Positions 8,385 through 16,244 are shown, numbered from the stretch's first letter. The stretch is 25,368 nt of DNA from an archaeon (GCA_030593225.1 JAUVHP010000005.1:1-25368); one strand, 5' to 3'. Notes: generated by a model from the sequence alone, not told the origin. Numbers and translations: made by a program.

Positions 8385-8873
8385 TTATGCAGAAGGAATA
8401 TTAGAAGTATTTGAGGTAGATGGATTTGAATCTTTTCCCCAAGCTAAAATTCCAATTAACACTAACATCCATATCCACCCAATTATAGGAATTATTCCAA
8501 TCAATACCCACCATCCAGGTTTACCTCTTCTTTGACATATTTTCCACCACCAGATAAATACATACACCACAAAAACCAATGTAGCGATTGTATTTATTGT
8601 ATTAAAAATTATATTTTCAGGAAGAAAGCCAAAAGTTATTGAAGGGAGCAATAATAATACTGGCCACCAATGTTTTTGAGCGATTTTCGATATCAAATAA
8701 ATATTTGCATAAGGTATCCATGCAAGCCAAGCAAACGCAGTATTTGTTCTTTTAGCAATAGTCATAAGTGCCAAAGCAGAATAAACATAAAAAATAATAA
8801 ATACAAAAATCAATCCAATTAACATTCCAGCCATCAATCCCAGAAGTGAACCCAATTCAGCCAGAAATATCAT
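8385..8873 (-). CDS. DUF5684-like small multi-pass membrane protein
   Basis: 162 residues with about five membrane segments (roughly 5-35, 46-62, 68-82, 88-110, 118-146). The features WIPYANIYLISKIA, WWWKICQRRGKPGWW and IIPIIGWIWMLVLIGILAWGK match the pattern of a widespread family of small membrane proteins of unknown function, in which 'R-G-K-P-G-W-W' is followed by a Pro-Ile-Ile-Gly helix and a final Gly-Lys. The Ser/Asn/Thr-rich tail is probably disordered. A TATA-like TATTTAAAAAG at about 8896-8906 sits ~28 bp before the ATG. Family assignment is by motif memory and role is unknown. Confidence 0.65.
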   Translation of the reverse strand: MIFLAELGSLLGLMAGMLIGLIFVFIIFYVYSALALMTIAKRTNTAFAWLAWIPYANIYLISKIAQKHWWPVLLLLPSITFGFLPENIIFNTINTIATLVFVVYVFIWWWKICQRRGKPGWWVLIGIIPIIGWIWMLVLIGILAWGKDSNPSTSNTSNIPSA

Positions 8874-8919
8874 TACTATTAATAGTATTTTATCTTTTTA
8901 AATACTGGTTTTAAAAAAG

Positions 8920-9024
8920 TTACTTATTAAAAGATTTTGGATAACTTACAAAATCAGACCCTGTAAAAAAACTAACTGCTAACCAAAATAATTCTCTAAA
9001 CCATTTCCAAATTTTCTTTATCAT
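8920..9024 (-). CDS. small peptide, 34 residues, paralogue of the peptide at 9208-9285
   Basis: From the ATG at 9024 the frame begins MIKKIWKWFRELFWLAVSFF, continues for 14 more residues and stops at 8920-8922. The first 13 residues are identical to those of the peptide at 9208-9285, and the DNA is identical over 43 bases there, including four bases before the ATG. The start is cationic and aromatic and could form an amphipathic helix followed by a short hydrophobic run. A preceding frame ending in NEYLEI has its stop overlapping this ATG (ATGA), as in coupled genes. It is too short to assign; it could be a real small membrane-active peptide or a decaying gene fragment. Confidence 0.4.
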   Translation of the reverse strand: MIKKIWKWFRELFWLAVSFFTGSDFVSYPKSFNK

Positions 9025-9027
9025 ATT
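8985..9027 (-). repeat. 43-bp direct repeat, copy 1
   Basis: This 43-base segment is identical to 9246-9288, 261 bp away. It encodes the shared start MIKKIWKWFRELF of the two small peptides, on the minus strand. The flanks of the two copies are different, so the match is either a recent partial duplication or a segment kept by gene conversion. Confidence 0.9.
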
Positions 9028-9207
9028 TCTAAGTATTCATTAATTTTACTCAAAACATCTCTAAATAATTTTCTCTTGATCTTCCGAAGCTATTCTTGCC
9101 TAAAAAAATATTTCCCACATCCATTTTTTTATGAATATCTTTAATTTATATTTTTTATCGTGCCAAGAAATAGATATTAAAATTAAAGCTCCAACCCCTC
9201 AATGAAT

Positions 9208-9285
9208 TTATTTCGGACGAATATCTGGTCCAATAATAAAATCAAAAAATAATTCTCTAAACCATTTCCAAATTTTCTTTATCAT
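9208..9285 (-). CDS. small peptide, 25 residues, paralogue of the peptide at 8920-9024
   Basis: The frame from the ATG at 9285 begins MIKKIWKWFRELFFDF, continues as IIGPDIRPK and stops at 9208-9210. Residues 1-13 are identical to the second peptide at 8920-9024; the remainders diverge completely. An AT-rich TATA-like stretch at about 9297-9309 lies ~18-25 bp upstream. The identical N-terminus followed by different tails is the main reason to take it seriously. A truncated gene remnant is the alternative. Confidence 0.4.
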   Translation of the reverse strand: MIKKIWKWFRELFFDFIIGPDIRPK

Positions 9286-9288
9286 ATT
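9246..9288 (-). repeat. 43-bp direct repeat, copy 2
   Basis: Exact second copy of the 8985-9027 segment, containing the start of the 25-residue peptide. The interval between the copies (9028-9245) holds only short broken frames, one of which resembles a frameshifted small protein ending in RDVLSKINEYLEI. Confidence 0.9.
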
Positions 9289-9309
9289 CAAATTTATTTT
9301 TTTATAATT

Positions 9310-9408
9310 TTACAAATCTTTCCATGCCTCTTCATCCTCTTTTGAAAGCCAATCTTTTTTCAAAACTTCTTCAGACATTAACATGCAAAATAAATTTTCC
9401 TTATCCAT
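9310..9408 (-). CDS. short antitoxin-like protein, 32 residues
   Basis: From the ATG at 9408 the frame reads MDKENLFCMLMSEEVLKKDW followed by LSKEDEEAWKDL and stops at 9310. The C-terminal half (S-E-E-V-L-x-K-D-W-L-S-x-E-x-E-E-A-W) matches the conserved tail of small prokaryotic antitoxins whose usual signature is 'DWLSPEEDEAW', normally the end of a 60-90 residue protein. Here the DNA-binding N-terminal domain is absent. A strong TATA box (TTTATATAAA, 9429-9438) lies 26 bp before this ATG, exactly as for other leaderless genes here, so the short form may be the genuine product. No toxin gene follows. A truncated remnant is also possible. Confidence 0.5.
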   Translation of the reverse strand: MDKENLFCMLMSEEVLKKDWLSKEDEEAWKDL

Positions 9409-9428
9409 TCCAATTTTCAATAAATCAC

Positions 9429-9438
9429 TTTATATAAA
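9429..9438 (-). promoter_or_regulatory. TATA box for the 32-residue antitoxin-like gene
   Basis: On the minus strand TTTATATAAA is preceded by a purine-rich GGAAAG stretch that could act as a BRE. It is centred about 26 bp before the ATG at 9408, giving a leaderless start. The remaining part of 9439-9551 between here and the ftsY stop has no recognisable gene. Confidence 0.55.
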
Positions 9439-9551
9439 TTCTTTCCCCTTCCCCAAACTTTGAATTATTTTTTATAAGATCGAGGCACTTTTCTTCTGCC
9501 GCGTACTCACGTACGTAAGGAAGGAAATAACAAAGAGATTATGAAAAAGAA

Positions 9552-10673
9552 TCAAAGTCCAAGCCTTTCAATAAATTTTTGTCTGTCAAATGGTTCAAAT
9601 TTATCATATTCCTGCCCAGTTCCCAAATACAAAATCGGCTTCTTTGTAACATAACCAACAGAAAGAGCAGTCCCACCCTTCTCATCAATATCTGCCTTGC
9701 TTAAAACAATTCCATCAATTCCAATTGCCCAATCAAAACTCCTAACCTGTTCCAAAATATCATTTCCAGTAATACTCTCGCCAACAAAAATTTTCAAATC
9801 CGGCTTACAAACTTTCACAATTTTCTCCATTTCCTTCAACAAATTTTTTGCAGTATGCATTCTCCCAGCAGTATCAATTAAAACACAATCAATTTTATTT
9901 TTCTTAGCATAAGCAATTGCATCAAAACCAACAGACGCAGGATCACTTCCATATTCATGTGCAACAACCTTAATATTCAATCTCTCACCGTGAGTTTTCA
10001 ATTGTTCAATAGACGCTGCTCGAAAAGTATCCCCTGCAGCCAGAACACAAGACAAATTTTTCCTCTTCAAGTAATCCGCAACCTTTGCAATAGTAGTTGT
10101 TTTCCCTGTTCCATTAATACCGCAAAATAAAATAACATAGGGTTCTTGACTTCTGACATCCGACTTCTGACTTCTGACCCTCTCTGCAAAATCATACGGC
10201 TCAACCAAAATATCCTCAATAACTTCTCTAAAAAAATCCTTAATCTCGCTCTCAACTTCTTTCTTTAAAAATTCCCGACCCACAATTCTATCTTTTAATT
10301 CAGAAATAACTTTTTCAGTAACTTCCATCGCAACATTATTCTCAAGCAAAAGCATTTCCAAATCATCAGCATAAACATCAAACTCTTTTTCAGAAATTTT
10401 AATTTTTTTAATCTTAGAAGTAACCTTTTCAAAAAAAGATTTAGTCCCAGGTTTTTCTTCTGACAATTTTTCCTTTATTTCAGAAATTTTTTCAACTTCC
10501 CCAATTTTTTCTTTCTTTATTTCTTTTCTGATTTCTTCTTGTACTTTTTTCTCTGGAACTTTTTTTTCTACAACTGCTTTTTTTTCTTCAACAAAAACCT
10601 CTCCAACTTCTTCAGATTTCTCAGAAATCTTTTTAGTCCAACTCCTTAACTTATCTTTTAATTTTCCAAACAT
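9552..10673 (-). CDS. ftsY: signal recognition particle receptor FtsY
   Basis: 373 residues. FtsY is the membrane-associated GTPase that receives SRP-ribosome complexes through its heterodimer with SRP54. A charged Lys/Glu-rich region at about 15-80 is the acidic A domain; the N domain helices follow at about 85-160. The GTPase has G1 GINGTGKTT at 185-193, DTFRAAS near 215-221, DTAGR at 267-271, SKAD at 325-328 (usually TKxD) and GGTALS at 333-338. LGTGQEYDKFEPFD near the end is the typical C-terminal motif. Residues 165-178 (RVRSQKSDVRSQEP) come from a simple DNA repeat and separate the N domain from the first GTPase strand. The gene is divergent from apgM, with 75 bp between their starts. 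Confidence 0.96.
   Translation of the reverse strand: MFGKLKDKLRSWTKKISEKSEEVGEVFVEEKKAVVEKKVPEKKVQEEIRKEIKKEKIGEVEKISEIKEKLSEEKPGTKSFFEKVTSKIKKIKISEKEFDVYADDLEMLLLENNVAMEVTEKVISELKDRIVGREFLKKEVESEIKDFFREVIEDILVEPYDFAERVRSQKSDVRSQEPYVILFCGINGTGKTTTIAKVADYLKRKNLSCVLAAGDTFRAASIEQLKTHGERLNIKVVAHEYGSDPASVGFDAIAYAKKNKIDCVLIDTAGRMHTAKNLLKEMEKIVKVCKPDLKIFVGESITGNDILEQVRSFDWAIGIDGIVLSKADIDEKGGTALSVGYVTKKPILYLGTGQEYDKFEPFDRQKFIERLGL
10149..10176. repeat. ACTTCTG tandem repeat inside ftsY
   Basis: ACTTCTG occurs at 10149-10155, 10163-10169 and 10170-10176, with an intervening CATCCG-type variant. In frame it encodes the SQKSDVRSQ peptide just before the G1 strand of FtsY. The base pattern is unlike the surrounding codons and looks like an intergenic simple repeat that has entered the coding sequence without breaking it. 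Confidence 0.75.
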
Positions 10674-10748
10674 ATTTTACTTAAAATTGAAATATTTATA
10701 ATATTAACTAATCTAAATTTTTATAAATCTCTTCTTCTTTAATTTTAC
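10674..10748. promoter_or_regulatory. divergent promoter region between ftsY and apgM
   Basis: 75 bp separate the two start codons. For apgM, TTTATAAATC at about 10719-10728 lies ~26 bp before the ATG at 10749. For ftsY, the minus-strand ATTATAAATATTT at about 10690-10702 lies ~23 bp before its ATG. Both spacings suit leaderless transcripts. No operator-like repeat is evident. Confidence 0.55.
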
Positions 10749-11981
10749 ATGAAAGGAATTTTAGTTATAATTGATGGTATGGCAGATTTGCCAAATAAAC
10801 TTCTCAAAGACAAAACACCTTTAGAAGCAGCACATACTCCTAATATGGATTTTTTTGCAACACGTGGAGAAATGGGATATATGGACCCAGTCAAACCAGG
10901 TTTTATTCCAGAATCTGATGAAGCAATTGTCTCAATTTTTGGAAATGATTTATCCTCAAGTTCAAGGGGTTGGTTAGAAGCAAAAGGAACAAATATAAAA
11001 TTAACACGAGGGGATTTAGCATTTAGAGTAAACTTTGGAACAACAAATTCAAAAGGAGAAGTAATAGATAGACGAGCAGGACGAACACTTACAACAGGTG
11101 AAGCACACGAACTCGCAAGAGCAATCACAAACAGAGTAAAAATGCCTTTCAAATTCACTTTTATTTCAACAGTTCAACATAGAGCAGCATTAGTTTTCCA
11201 TGGAGGATTCTCAGAAAATATAACTGGAAATGATTCAACATATATTATGGGCAAACCAAAAAAAAATGGCATTTGCAAACCTCTTGACGAAAGCGAAAAC
11301 ACCCAATACACAGCAAATATAGTAAATGAATTTTTAGCCAAAGCACATGAAATTTTAATAAAACATCCAGTAAATAAAAAAAGAAAAGAAAGAGGGCTAC
11401 TTCCAGCAAACTATCTTTTAATAAGAGGTGCAGGAATAGAACCTCCAAAACTCAAGCAATACAAAAAATGGATTTCACCAAGCTACATGCCATTAGAAAT
11501 AGGATTTTCAAAAGTTAGTGGAATGAAAGTTACAACATTTGATTATCCAAAATTAAAAAAACTAGATGCTTATGAAAATCTTTGGGATGGATTAAAAAAA
11601 GCATGTAAATTCAATATAAAATCAATTAAAAAATTCAAAAAAAGTTTTGATTATGCTTATGTTCATATAAAAGAAACAGACCTTCCAGGACACGACAACA
11701 AACCAATAGAGAAAAAAGAAATGATTGAATATATTGATAAAACATTTATAAAATTTCTAAGAAAAATCGCACCACCAAATAAAATTAAAATTGTAATAAC
11801 TGCAGACCATTCAACACCTTGCAAATTAAAAGCACATTCAGCAGACCCTGTTCCAGTTTTATTTTATAATAATTCTGCAATTCTAAAAGAAAAAAAGTTC
11901 TCAGAAAAAGAAGCACGAAAAGGAACTTTAAGAAGAATTAAAGGAAAAGAACTTTTGAAAAAAGTAGGTTTTGTAAAATAA
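10749..11981 (+). CDS. apgM: 2,3-bisphosphoglycerate-independent phosphoglycerate mutase, archaeal ApgM type
   Basis: 410 residues, typical for archaeal ApgM, which interconverts 3- and 2-phosphoglycerate in glycolysis/gluconeogenesis. It belongs to the alkaline-phosphatase superfamily with two divalent metals. The start VIIDGMAD supplies metal-binding Asp9. PESDEAI places the phosphoryl-accepting Ser at 56 (usual context PGSD). Further metal/active-site motifs are KETDLPGHD at 308-316, TADHSTP at 351-357 and HSADPVPV at 363-370, in the expected order. The segment RAGRTLTTGEAHEL near 109-122 is also typical. It shares a divergent promoter region with ftsY, and the GINS gene follows on the same strand after about 60 bp. 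It shows central carbon metabolism in what may be a reduced genome. Confidence 0.95.
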   Translation: MKGILVIIDGMADLPNKLLKDKTPLEAAHTPNMDFFATRGEMGYMDPVKPGFIPESDEAIVSIFGNDLSSSSRGWLEAKGTNIKLTRGDLAFRVNFGTTNSKGEVIDRRAGRTLTTGEAHELARAITNRVKMPFKFTFISTVQHRAALVFHGGFSENITGNDSTYIMGKPKKNGICKPLDESENTQYTANIVNEFLAKAHEILIKHPVNKKRKERGLLPANYLLIRGAGIEPPKLKQYKKWISPSYMPLEIGFSKVSGMKVTTFDYPKLKKLDAYENLWDGLKKACKFNIKSIKKFKKSFDYAYVHIKETDLPGHDNKPIEKKEMIEYIDKTFIKFLRKIAPPNKIKIVITADHSTPCKLKAHSADPVPVLFYNNSAILKEKKFSEKEARKGTLRRIKGKELLKKVGFVK

Positions 11982-12042
11982 TAGTCAAACATCTAATTCT
12001 TACAACAGCAATTATTAAAAAGAAATTTTCATTTTTACAAAT

Positions 12043-12594
12043 ATGATTACTTATAATGATATTTACGAAGCAGCTAGAAAAGAAAGATATTCAGAAAACT
12101 TACAACCTCTAGTAAAAAATTTCATAAAAGAAATTTCAAATTATTTAAAAGAAAAAAAAGAAATATCTCAAAAAGAAGATGAAGATTTTTCTGATGTAAT
12201 AATTAAAACAAAAAAACAACTTGAAAATGCAATCACACTTTTCAAAGAATTAATGTTAAGACGAAGAAAAAAAATCCTGAATTTGGTTTTAATTGCTGCA
12301 GAAACCGGAATTTCAAAAAAAGATTTTGATAATATGCTTACAATTGAAAAAGATTTATTTGAAGAACTTATGAAATGCATTGATACCTCTGATAAAAAAA
12401 TGAATAAAAATCTTAATGGTAAAAATAATCTAGAACAAAAAAACACATTAATAATTTTCAAAGAAAATGTAGACGAACTCATGGGATTAGATGGGAACAC
12501 AATAGGGCCATTTGAAAAAGGACAAATCGCAAACATTCAAAAAGAAATTGCACAGATTTTAATTGATGATGAAAAAGCAGAATTGAGTGAGTAG
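12043..12594 (+). CDS. gins51: archaeal GINS replication complex subunit (Gins51 type)
   Basis: 183 residues. GINS joins MCM and GAN (RecJ-like, Cdc45 family) in the archaeal replicative helicase complex. The helical A domain starts with YNDIYEAARKERYSENLQPL, and the LMLRRRKKILNLVLIAA stretch at about 69-86 is the hallmark basic helix. After a linker of about 20 Asn/Lys-rich residues comes the small beta B domain (about 134-180), with the NTIGPFEKGQIANI motif. The A-then-B order is that of Gins51 (Sld5/Psf1-like), not Gins23. Short or simple archaeal lineages often have only this subunit and form a homotetramer. The gene is downstream of apgM; an AT-rich TATA-like stretch precedes the ATG. 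Confidence 0.85.
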   Translation: MITYNDIYEAARKERYSENLQPLVKNFIKEISNYLKEKKEISQKEDEDFSDVIIKTKKQLENAITLFKELMLRRRKKILNLVLIAAETGISKKDFDNMLTIEKDLFEELMKCIDTSDKKMNKNLNGKNNLEQKNTLIIFKENVDELMGLDGNTIGPFEKGQIANIQKEIAQILIDDEKAELSE

Positions 12595-12667
12595 CAACAA
12601 ATATATTTCATCAATATCGACTTTTCGGTGACCGAGTTGAAGTTAATGAGTAGCGACAAACATTTTT
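12595..12667. terminator. possible hairpin terminator region between convergent GINS and hicA
   Basis: CGACT...AGTTG and CGG...CCG pair across a TGA loop within 12617-12638, giving a small stem with a T bulge, followed by a T run at about 12662-12668. The sequence GAGTAGC(A/G)ACAAA occurs twice, at 12589-12601 (overlapping the GINS stop) and 12648-12660. The hairpin could end one or both transcripts; this is inferred from position only. Confidence 0.4.
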
Positions 12668-12895
12668 TTATTTTACTAAATTATTAAATTCTTCTCTACT
12701 TATTTTTATTTGTTTTAATATTTCTCCTAATAATCCTCTTCCCAAATTTTCATTTCCATGAACAGGTATAACAGTTCTTCTTCCATCAAAATGTTTAAAT
12801 CTAATGTGGCTTCCTTTTCCATGAATTTCATCAAAATCTAATTTTTCTAAAATTTTGCATAATTTTTTCCCAGAAATAAGCAATAACTTTGCCAT
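12668..12895 (-). CDS. hicA: HicA-family mRNA interferase toxin
   Basis: 75 residues, normal for HicA. The dsRNA-binding-like fold carries the catalytic His in KGSHIRF (His30), followed by FDGRRTVIPVHGNENLGRGLL, the conserved 'P-x-H-x(3-5)-L-x-x-G-T/L' half. HicA toxins cut mRNA and are neutralised by HicB binding. The start codon lies one base after the stop of the hicB gene, so the pair is co-translated, antitoxin first. All the residues needed for activity appear to be present. Confidence 0.9.
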   Translation of the reverse strand: MAKLLLISGKKLCKILEKLDFDEIHGKGSHIRFKHFDGRRTVIPVHGNENLGRGLLGEILKQIKISREEFNNLVK

Positions 12896-12896
12896 C

Positions 12897-13133
12897 TTAA
12901 CAACAAATAGGTTTTTCTACTTGAATTTTTTGTACTCCAATAAATTTCATAGGATTTACTTCTTCTTTATCCGCTTCTAAACAAACTTCAATTGCCTCTT
13001 TAATCCTTTCTAAAACTTCGTTCAATGACTTTCCTTGAGTATAACAACCTCCTATCTGAGGAACCCTCGCAACATAAATCCCATCTTCATCTTGTTCTAT
13101 TAAAACATTAAAATCCATTACTTGCTTTTCCAT
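12897..13133 (-). CDS. hicB: HicB-family antitoxin
   Basis: 78 residues. The partial-RNase-H fold of HicB is visible: FNVLIEQDEDGIYVARVPQI, then GGCYTQGKSLNEVLERIKEAIEVCLE. It would bind HicA and block its active site. There is no separate C-terminal DNA-binding domain, only a short tail ending in two cysteines, so autoregulation of the operon would need another mechanism. The order hicB-hicA is the common one in short HicB forms. A minus-strand TATA box (TTTAAATATA) at about 13153-13166 lies ~26 bp before the ATG, and the module points away from its plus-strand neighbour. Confidence 0.85.
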   Translation of the reverse strand: MEKQVMDFNVLIEQDEDGIYVARVPQIGGCYTQGKSLNEVLERIKEAIEVCLEADKEEVNPMKFIGVQKIQVEKPICC

Positions 13134-13152
13134 AAATTAAATTAAAAAAAGA

Positions 13153-13166
13153 TATATTTAAATTTT
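13153..13166 (-). promoter_or_regulatory. TATA-like box for hicBA
   Basis: Read on the minus strand, ATTTAAATATATCT lies about 20-33 bp before the hicB ATG, the spacing of a leaderless archaeal promoter. No clear operator palindrome is present beside it. Confidence 0.5.
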
Positions 13167-13237
13167 CGCATTCTAATCCCAAATTTTATTTTCAACTATC
13201 ACAAAACATTTATCAACTTATTCTAATTAATTTTAAT

Positions 13238-13420
13238 ATGAAAACTCAACAACTAATAACTGGAGGAATCATAATTATCTTCGGATTAATCATCGTATTT
13301 TTAGCAATCCTAAAAACCATCTTCACACTAATTTATGCAGTGCCAATAATTATTATAGGAATAGTAATCTTATTAAATAAAAAAGAAGATATAATAGAGA
13401 AAATTAAAAAAATAAAATGA
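13238..13420 (+). CDS. small two-helix membrane protein
   Basis: 60 residues: a short N-terminus, two hydrophobic helices (about 7-26 and 30-46, for example GGIIIIFGLIIVFLAIL) and a Lys-rich tail, a 'positive-inside' pattern. It overlaps the next gene by ATGA (its TGA shares bases with the ATG at 13417), so the two are translationally coupled and probably work together at the membrane. Not a named family that I recognise. Confidence 0.65.
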   Translation: MKTQQLITGGIIIIFGLIIVFLAILKTIFTLIYAVPIIIIGIVILLNKKEDIIEKIKKIK

Positions 13421-13746
13421 CAGAAATTATAGTATCAAGCACAAACACAATTCCAGGAAAAGAAATTAAAGAGATTGTTGGACTTGTAAAAGGAAGCACT
13501 GTTCGAGCAAGAAACATTGGACGAGATATTGGAGCAGGATTCAAAAATTTAATTGGAGGAGAAATAAAAACATACACAGAAATGATTTCACAATCACGAG
13601 AAGAGGCCTATAATAGAATGGTTAATCAAGCAATAGAAAAAGGGGCTGATGCAATAATCGGAATGCGATTTATGACTTCCATGATAATGCAAGGTGCTTC
13701 AGAAATGTTGGCGTATGGCACTGCAGTAAAATTTAAAAAAAATTAA
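13417..13746 (+). CDS. YbjQ/UPF0145-family protein
   Basis: 109 residues, close to the ~105 of the family. It starts with IIVSSTNTIPGKEIKEIVGLVKG, followed by VRARNIGRDIGAGFKNLIGGE and the Tyr/Thr-rich YTEMISQSREEAYNRM, then GADAIIGMRF, all characteristic of YbjQ, which is a pentameric barrel protein sometimes called a heavy-metal-binding domain. The biochemical role is not established. It overlaps the small membrane protein gene in ATGA form, which suggests a membrane-linked partner. Confidence 0.92.
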   Translation: MTEIIVSSTNTIPGKEIKEIVGLVKGSTVRARNIGRDIGAGFKNLIGGEIKTYTEMISQSREEAYNRMVNQAIEKGADAIIGMRFMTSMIMQGASEMLAYGTAVKFKKN

Positions 13747-13805
13747 TAACAAAAAATTAAAACCTAATTATTTTTTTAATTTTTTTTCCCAATCTAAAAA
13801 ATTCT

Positions 13806-16244
13806 TTATCTTTTTCTAATTTTCTTTTTTGCATGTACAAGTTCATGTTTTAAAATTTCCCTATTGATTTTATGCTGTAATTTAGAAGTTTTTTTATCAT
13901 GATAATAATTTCTACTTTGAATATCTTCACCCAATTTTATTTCCATTCTAATATTTAATGTTTTAAATAAAATTATTATAATAAAAACAATAAATATTAC
14001 AAGTGCCATACCTCTAATTAAAGGATCGTTAACAAAAGAATATGAAATAAAATCCCCAATTTTGATAAATTTATCTTTGGTAAATTTATATCCATAATTT
14101 CCACCAACAAGTAAAAGAATAATAAGTAATATTGTTCCAAATAAAATTCTCAAATGAGCAAATTTAAATTTTTTAGATATTTTTATTTCTTTTTTCAATA
14201 AAACAAATAATATCCCTATAATAATTAATCCAACAATCAATAACATAATCCATTCTTCTTTTTCATCAGGAATAAATGGGATATCTTTATCAATAGGTCT
14301 ACCTTCTTCATCAATTGCCCCCCCAGTTATTGAAGCTCCTTGTGTTATAGCAAATCCTCCGTCACCACTTTGAGAACTTCCTGAAGAAATTGCTGTTATG
14401 CCAGAAGTAACAAAAGTATCATAAAAGCTATCTCTCCGACTTCCAAAATTATAATAATCAGCGTGACACTGCAAAACATATTGTGTTCCATCAGAAAACG
14501 AAGACAGAACTAAAAATTCTTTATATAAAGTTAAGGAAGTTCGGTTAATCATTTGATTGTAATTCAAACTACTAAATTCACTAACCCCATCAGTAATATA
14601 ACAAGTAAAATCAACTTCTTTTTCAACAACTTGCGAGGATTCAACTTGTGCAGTAATTGAGCAATTCATATTACTTCCAACATCTGCTGTAGAAGGACAA
14701 TCAACACTCAAATGAAAAGTTCCTGTTTTGTTTTCAACCCCTTCTAAAGCCACAACCTGTCTTTCTTCAAAACTATTTAAATTCAAGGTAATATTATACC
14801 AACCAGTCGAAGAAATATCTACTCCACTTATATATAAATCTAATTGTCCTTGTTTTTTATAATGTAATGAGGTTGTTAAAATATCTCCTGATGAATTAGT
14901 TGCAGTAATATTAGATATTTGTTCTGCTATTAACATATTAGTAAAAGGCATTTCATTTCCCCCATATTGGTCTGTTGAATCTATTGAAAATAATTCTGGA
15001 TGACTTAAATGAATTTTAATTGTTCCTGTTCCAATTCCAGAATATTCTTGATATTGTGTTGTACTTAAATTAATTATTGCATTCCATTCATAACCTAAAA
15101 CTCTTTCCCAATTAGCATATAATTGAAGATTATTTAGAGTTATATTAAATACTGGTGAAGTCGTTGCATATCCTAATAAATTTTCTTTGTGAGAACCTAA
15201 CACCCACACATTTGTCGAGGCATAACATTCACTAGTTTTTCCTTGTAAATATTTTGCATCAGGCACAAGAAATCTTTTACATTGCATTTGTGTTGTATTT
15301 GAGCTTATACCTCTGTCATCAGGTTCGCCATCATCTGAAATTATTAACGCCCTATCTGTATCATTATTATTATCTTGCCCTGCACTGCATCTCACTTGAT
15401 GATAAATATTAACAGGAATTCTTGAAGAATAACCTACATTGGTTAAATTAACACAGATAAATAATTCTTGTCTTGGAGTATACAAACTTTTATCAGTTAC
15501 AGTATTAACTTCAAGCCAAGTTTGTATTTCAAAAGATCCTTTTGTACTTCCAATAGAATTATTAACATGATTTCCATCCTCATCTACACATTCTGTCCCA
15601 CTTCCAACACTTCCACAATAACATAATATTTTATAAGCATATTGGATTCCTTCGTCAAATCTTTCTGCACTAATTATTGCCGAAGCTTTCACATCTCCAT
15701 TTACAATAAATGTTTCTTTTTCTAAAATCATTTGTGTTTCATCATTACTCCAACCAGAAATCATACATCTCCCTCCTGAAATTTTCTTGCTATTTTCATC
15801 TTTAACAATTCCCTGAATAGAACCAACCAATCCAATATACCCTCCACCAAAAGAACTATTTGAAATAACTAAGATATTTTCATTTCCTCCTGCGGCAAGA
15901 GCAGTTACATTTGCTGTATCTTCACCTTCCATTAAATTTCCAGACAAAGTAGCATTAATTGCTCCAAGATATGTTGAAGGTAAAATATAATCTTCATAAA
16001 AAATCTCTCCTGTTGTTCCTGGAGTTGTTCCATTGTCTTGATGAATCAAGGCACCAGAAGAATTTGTCCAATTTACACTATATATTTGATTTCTTTCTTG
16101 AGGTGTGCCACAAGTTAAAGTTGCTGTAACAGTTTCAGTTTGTACATAATCAGATTTATCAAATGTAACCGTACAAACCGCAGAAACAGAACCAATTAAA
16201 AAAATTCCAATTACAATTAATATAATTAATTTTTCACACCTCAT
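13806..16244 (-). CDS. large signal-peptide-bearing surface protein with C-terminal membrane helices
   Basis: 812 residues. A signal peptide at about 1-22 ends at VSAVC. The outer region (23-685) is rich in beta-type segments, has about 20 cysteines and many Asn-x-Ser/Thr sites, consistent with a heavily N-glycosylated ectodomain. The segment at 137-150 repeats the Gly-rich GGGYIGLVGSIQGIVKDE, followed by a carboxypeptidase-regulatory-like stretch. Near 625-640 there is a Ser/Gly-rich linker. The C-terminus has three membrane helices (roughly 685-706, 716-737 and 755-776) and a basic cytosolic tail rich in Lys, Arg and His. No enzyme motif is visible. A TATA-like TTAAATATTTATA at 16265-16277 suits the ATG. 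Likely an envelope or S-layer-associated component; function unknown. Confidence 0.75.
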   Translation of the reverse strand: MRCEKLIILIVIGIFLIGSVSAVCTVTFDKSDYVQTETVTATLTCGTPQERNQIYSVNWTNSSGALIHQDNGTTPGTTGEIFYEDYILPSTYLGAINATLSGNLMEGEDTANVTALAAGGNENILVISNSSFGGGYIGLVGSIQGIVKDENSKKISGGRCMISGWSNDETQMILEKETFIVNGDVKASAIISAERFDEGIQYAYKILCYCGSVGSGTECVDEDGNHVNNSIGSTKGSFEIQTWLEVNTVTDKSLYTPRQELFICVNLTNVGYSSRIPVNIYHQVRCSAGQDNNNDTDRALIISDDGEPDDRGISSNTTQMQCKRFLVPDAKYLQGKTSECYASTNVWVLGSHKENLLGYATTSPVFNITLNNLQLYANWERVLGYEWNAIINLSTTQYQEYSGIGTGTIKIHLSHPELFSIDSTDQYGGNEMPFTNMLIAEQISNITATNSSGDILTTSLHYKKQGQLDLYISGVDISSTGWYNITLNLNSFEERQVVALEGVENKTGTFHLSVDCPSTADVGSNMNCSITAQVESSQVVEKEVDFTCYITDGVSEFSSLNYNQMINRTSLTLYKEFLVLSSFSDGTQYVLQCHADYYNFGSRRDSFYDTFVTSGITAISSGSSQSGDGGFAITQGASITGGAIDEEGRPIDKDIPFIPDEKEEWIMLLIVGLIIIGILFVLLKKEIKISKKFKFAHLRILFGTILLIILLLVGGNYGYKFTKDKFIKIGDFISYSFVNDPLIRGMALVIFIVFIIIILFKTLNIRMEIKLGEDIQSRNYYHDKKTSKLQHKINREILKHELVHAKKKIRKR

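Noticed and set aside
9050..9124. 24-residue frame starting MDVGNIFLGKNSF
   Set aside because: No promoter or family support; a frame shift would join neighbouring frames, so it looks like a broken remnant.
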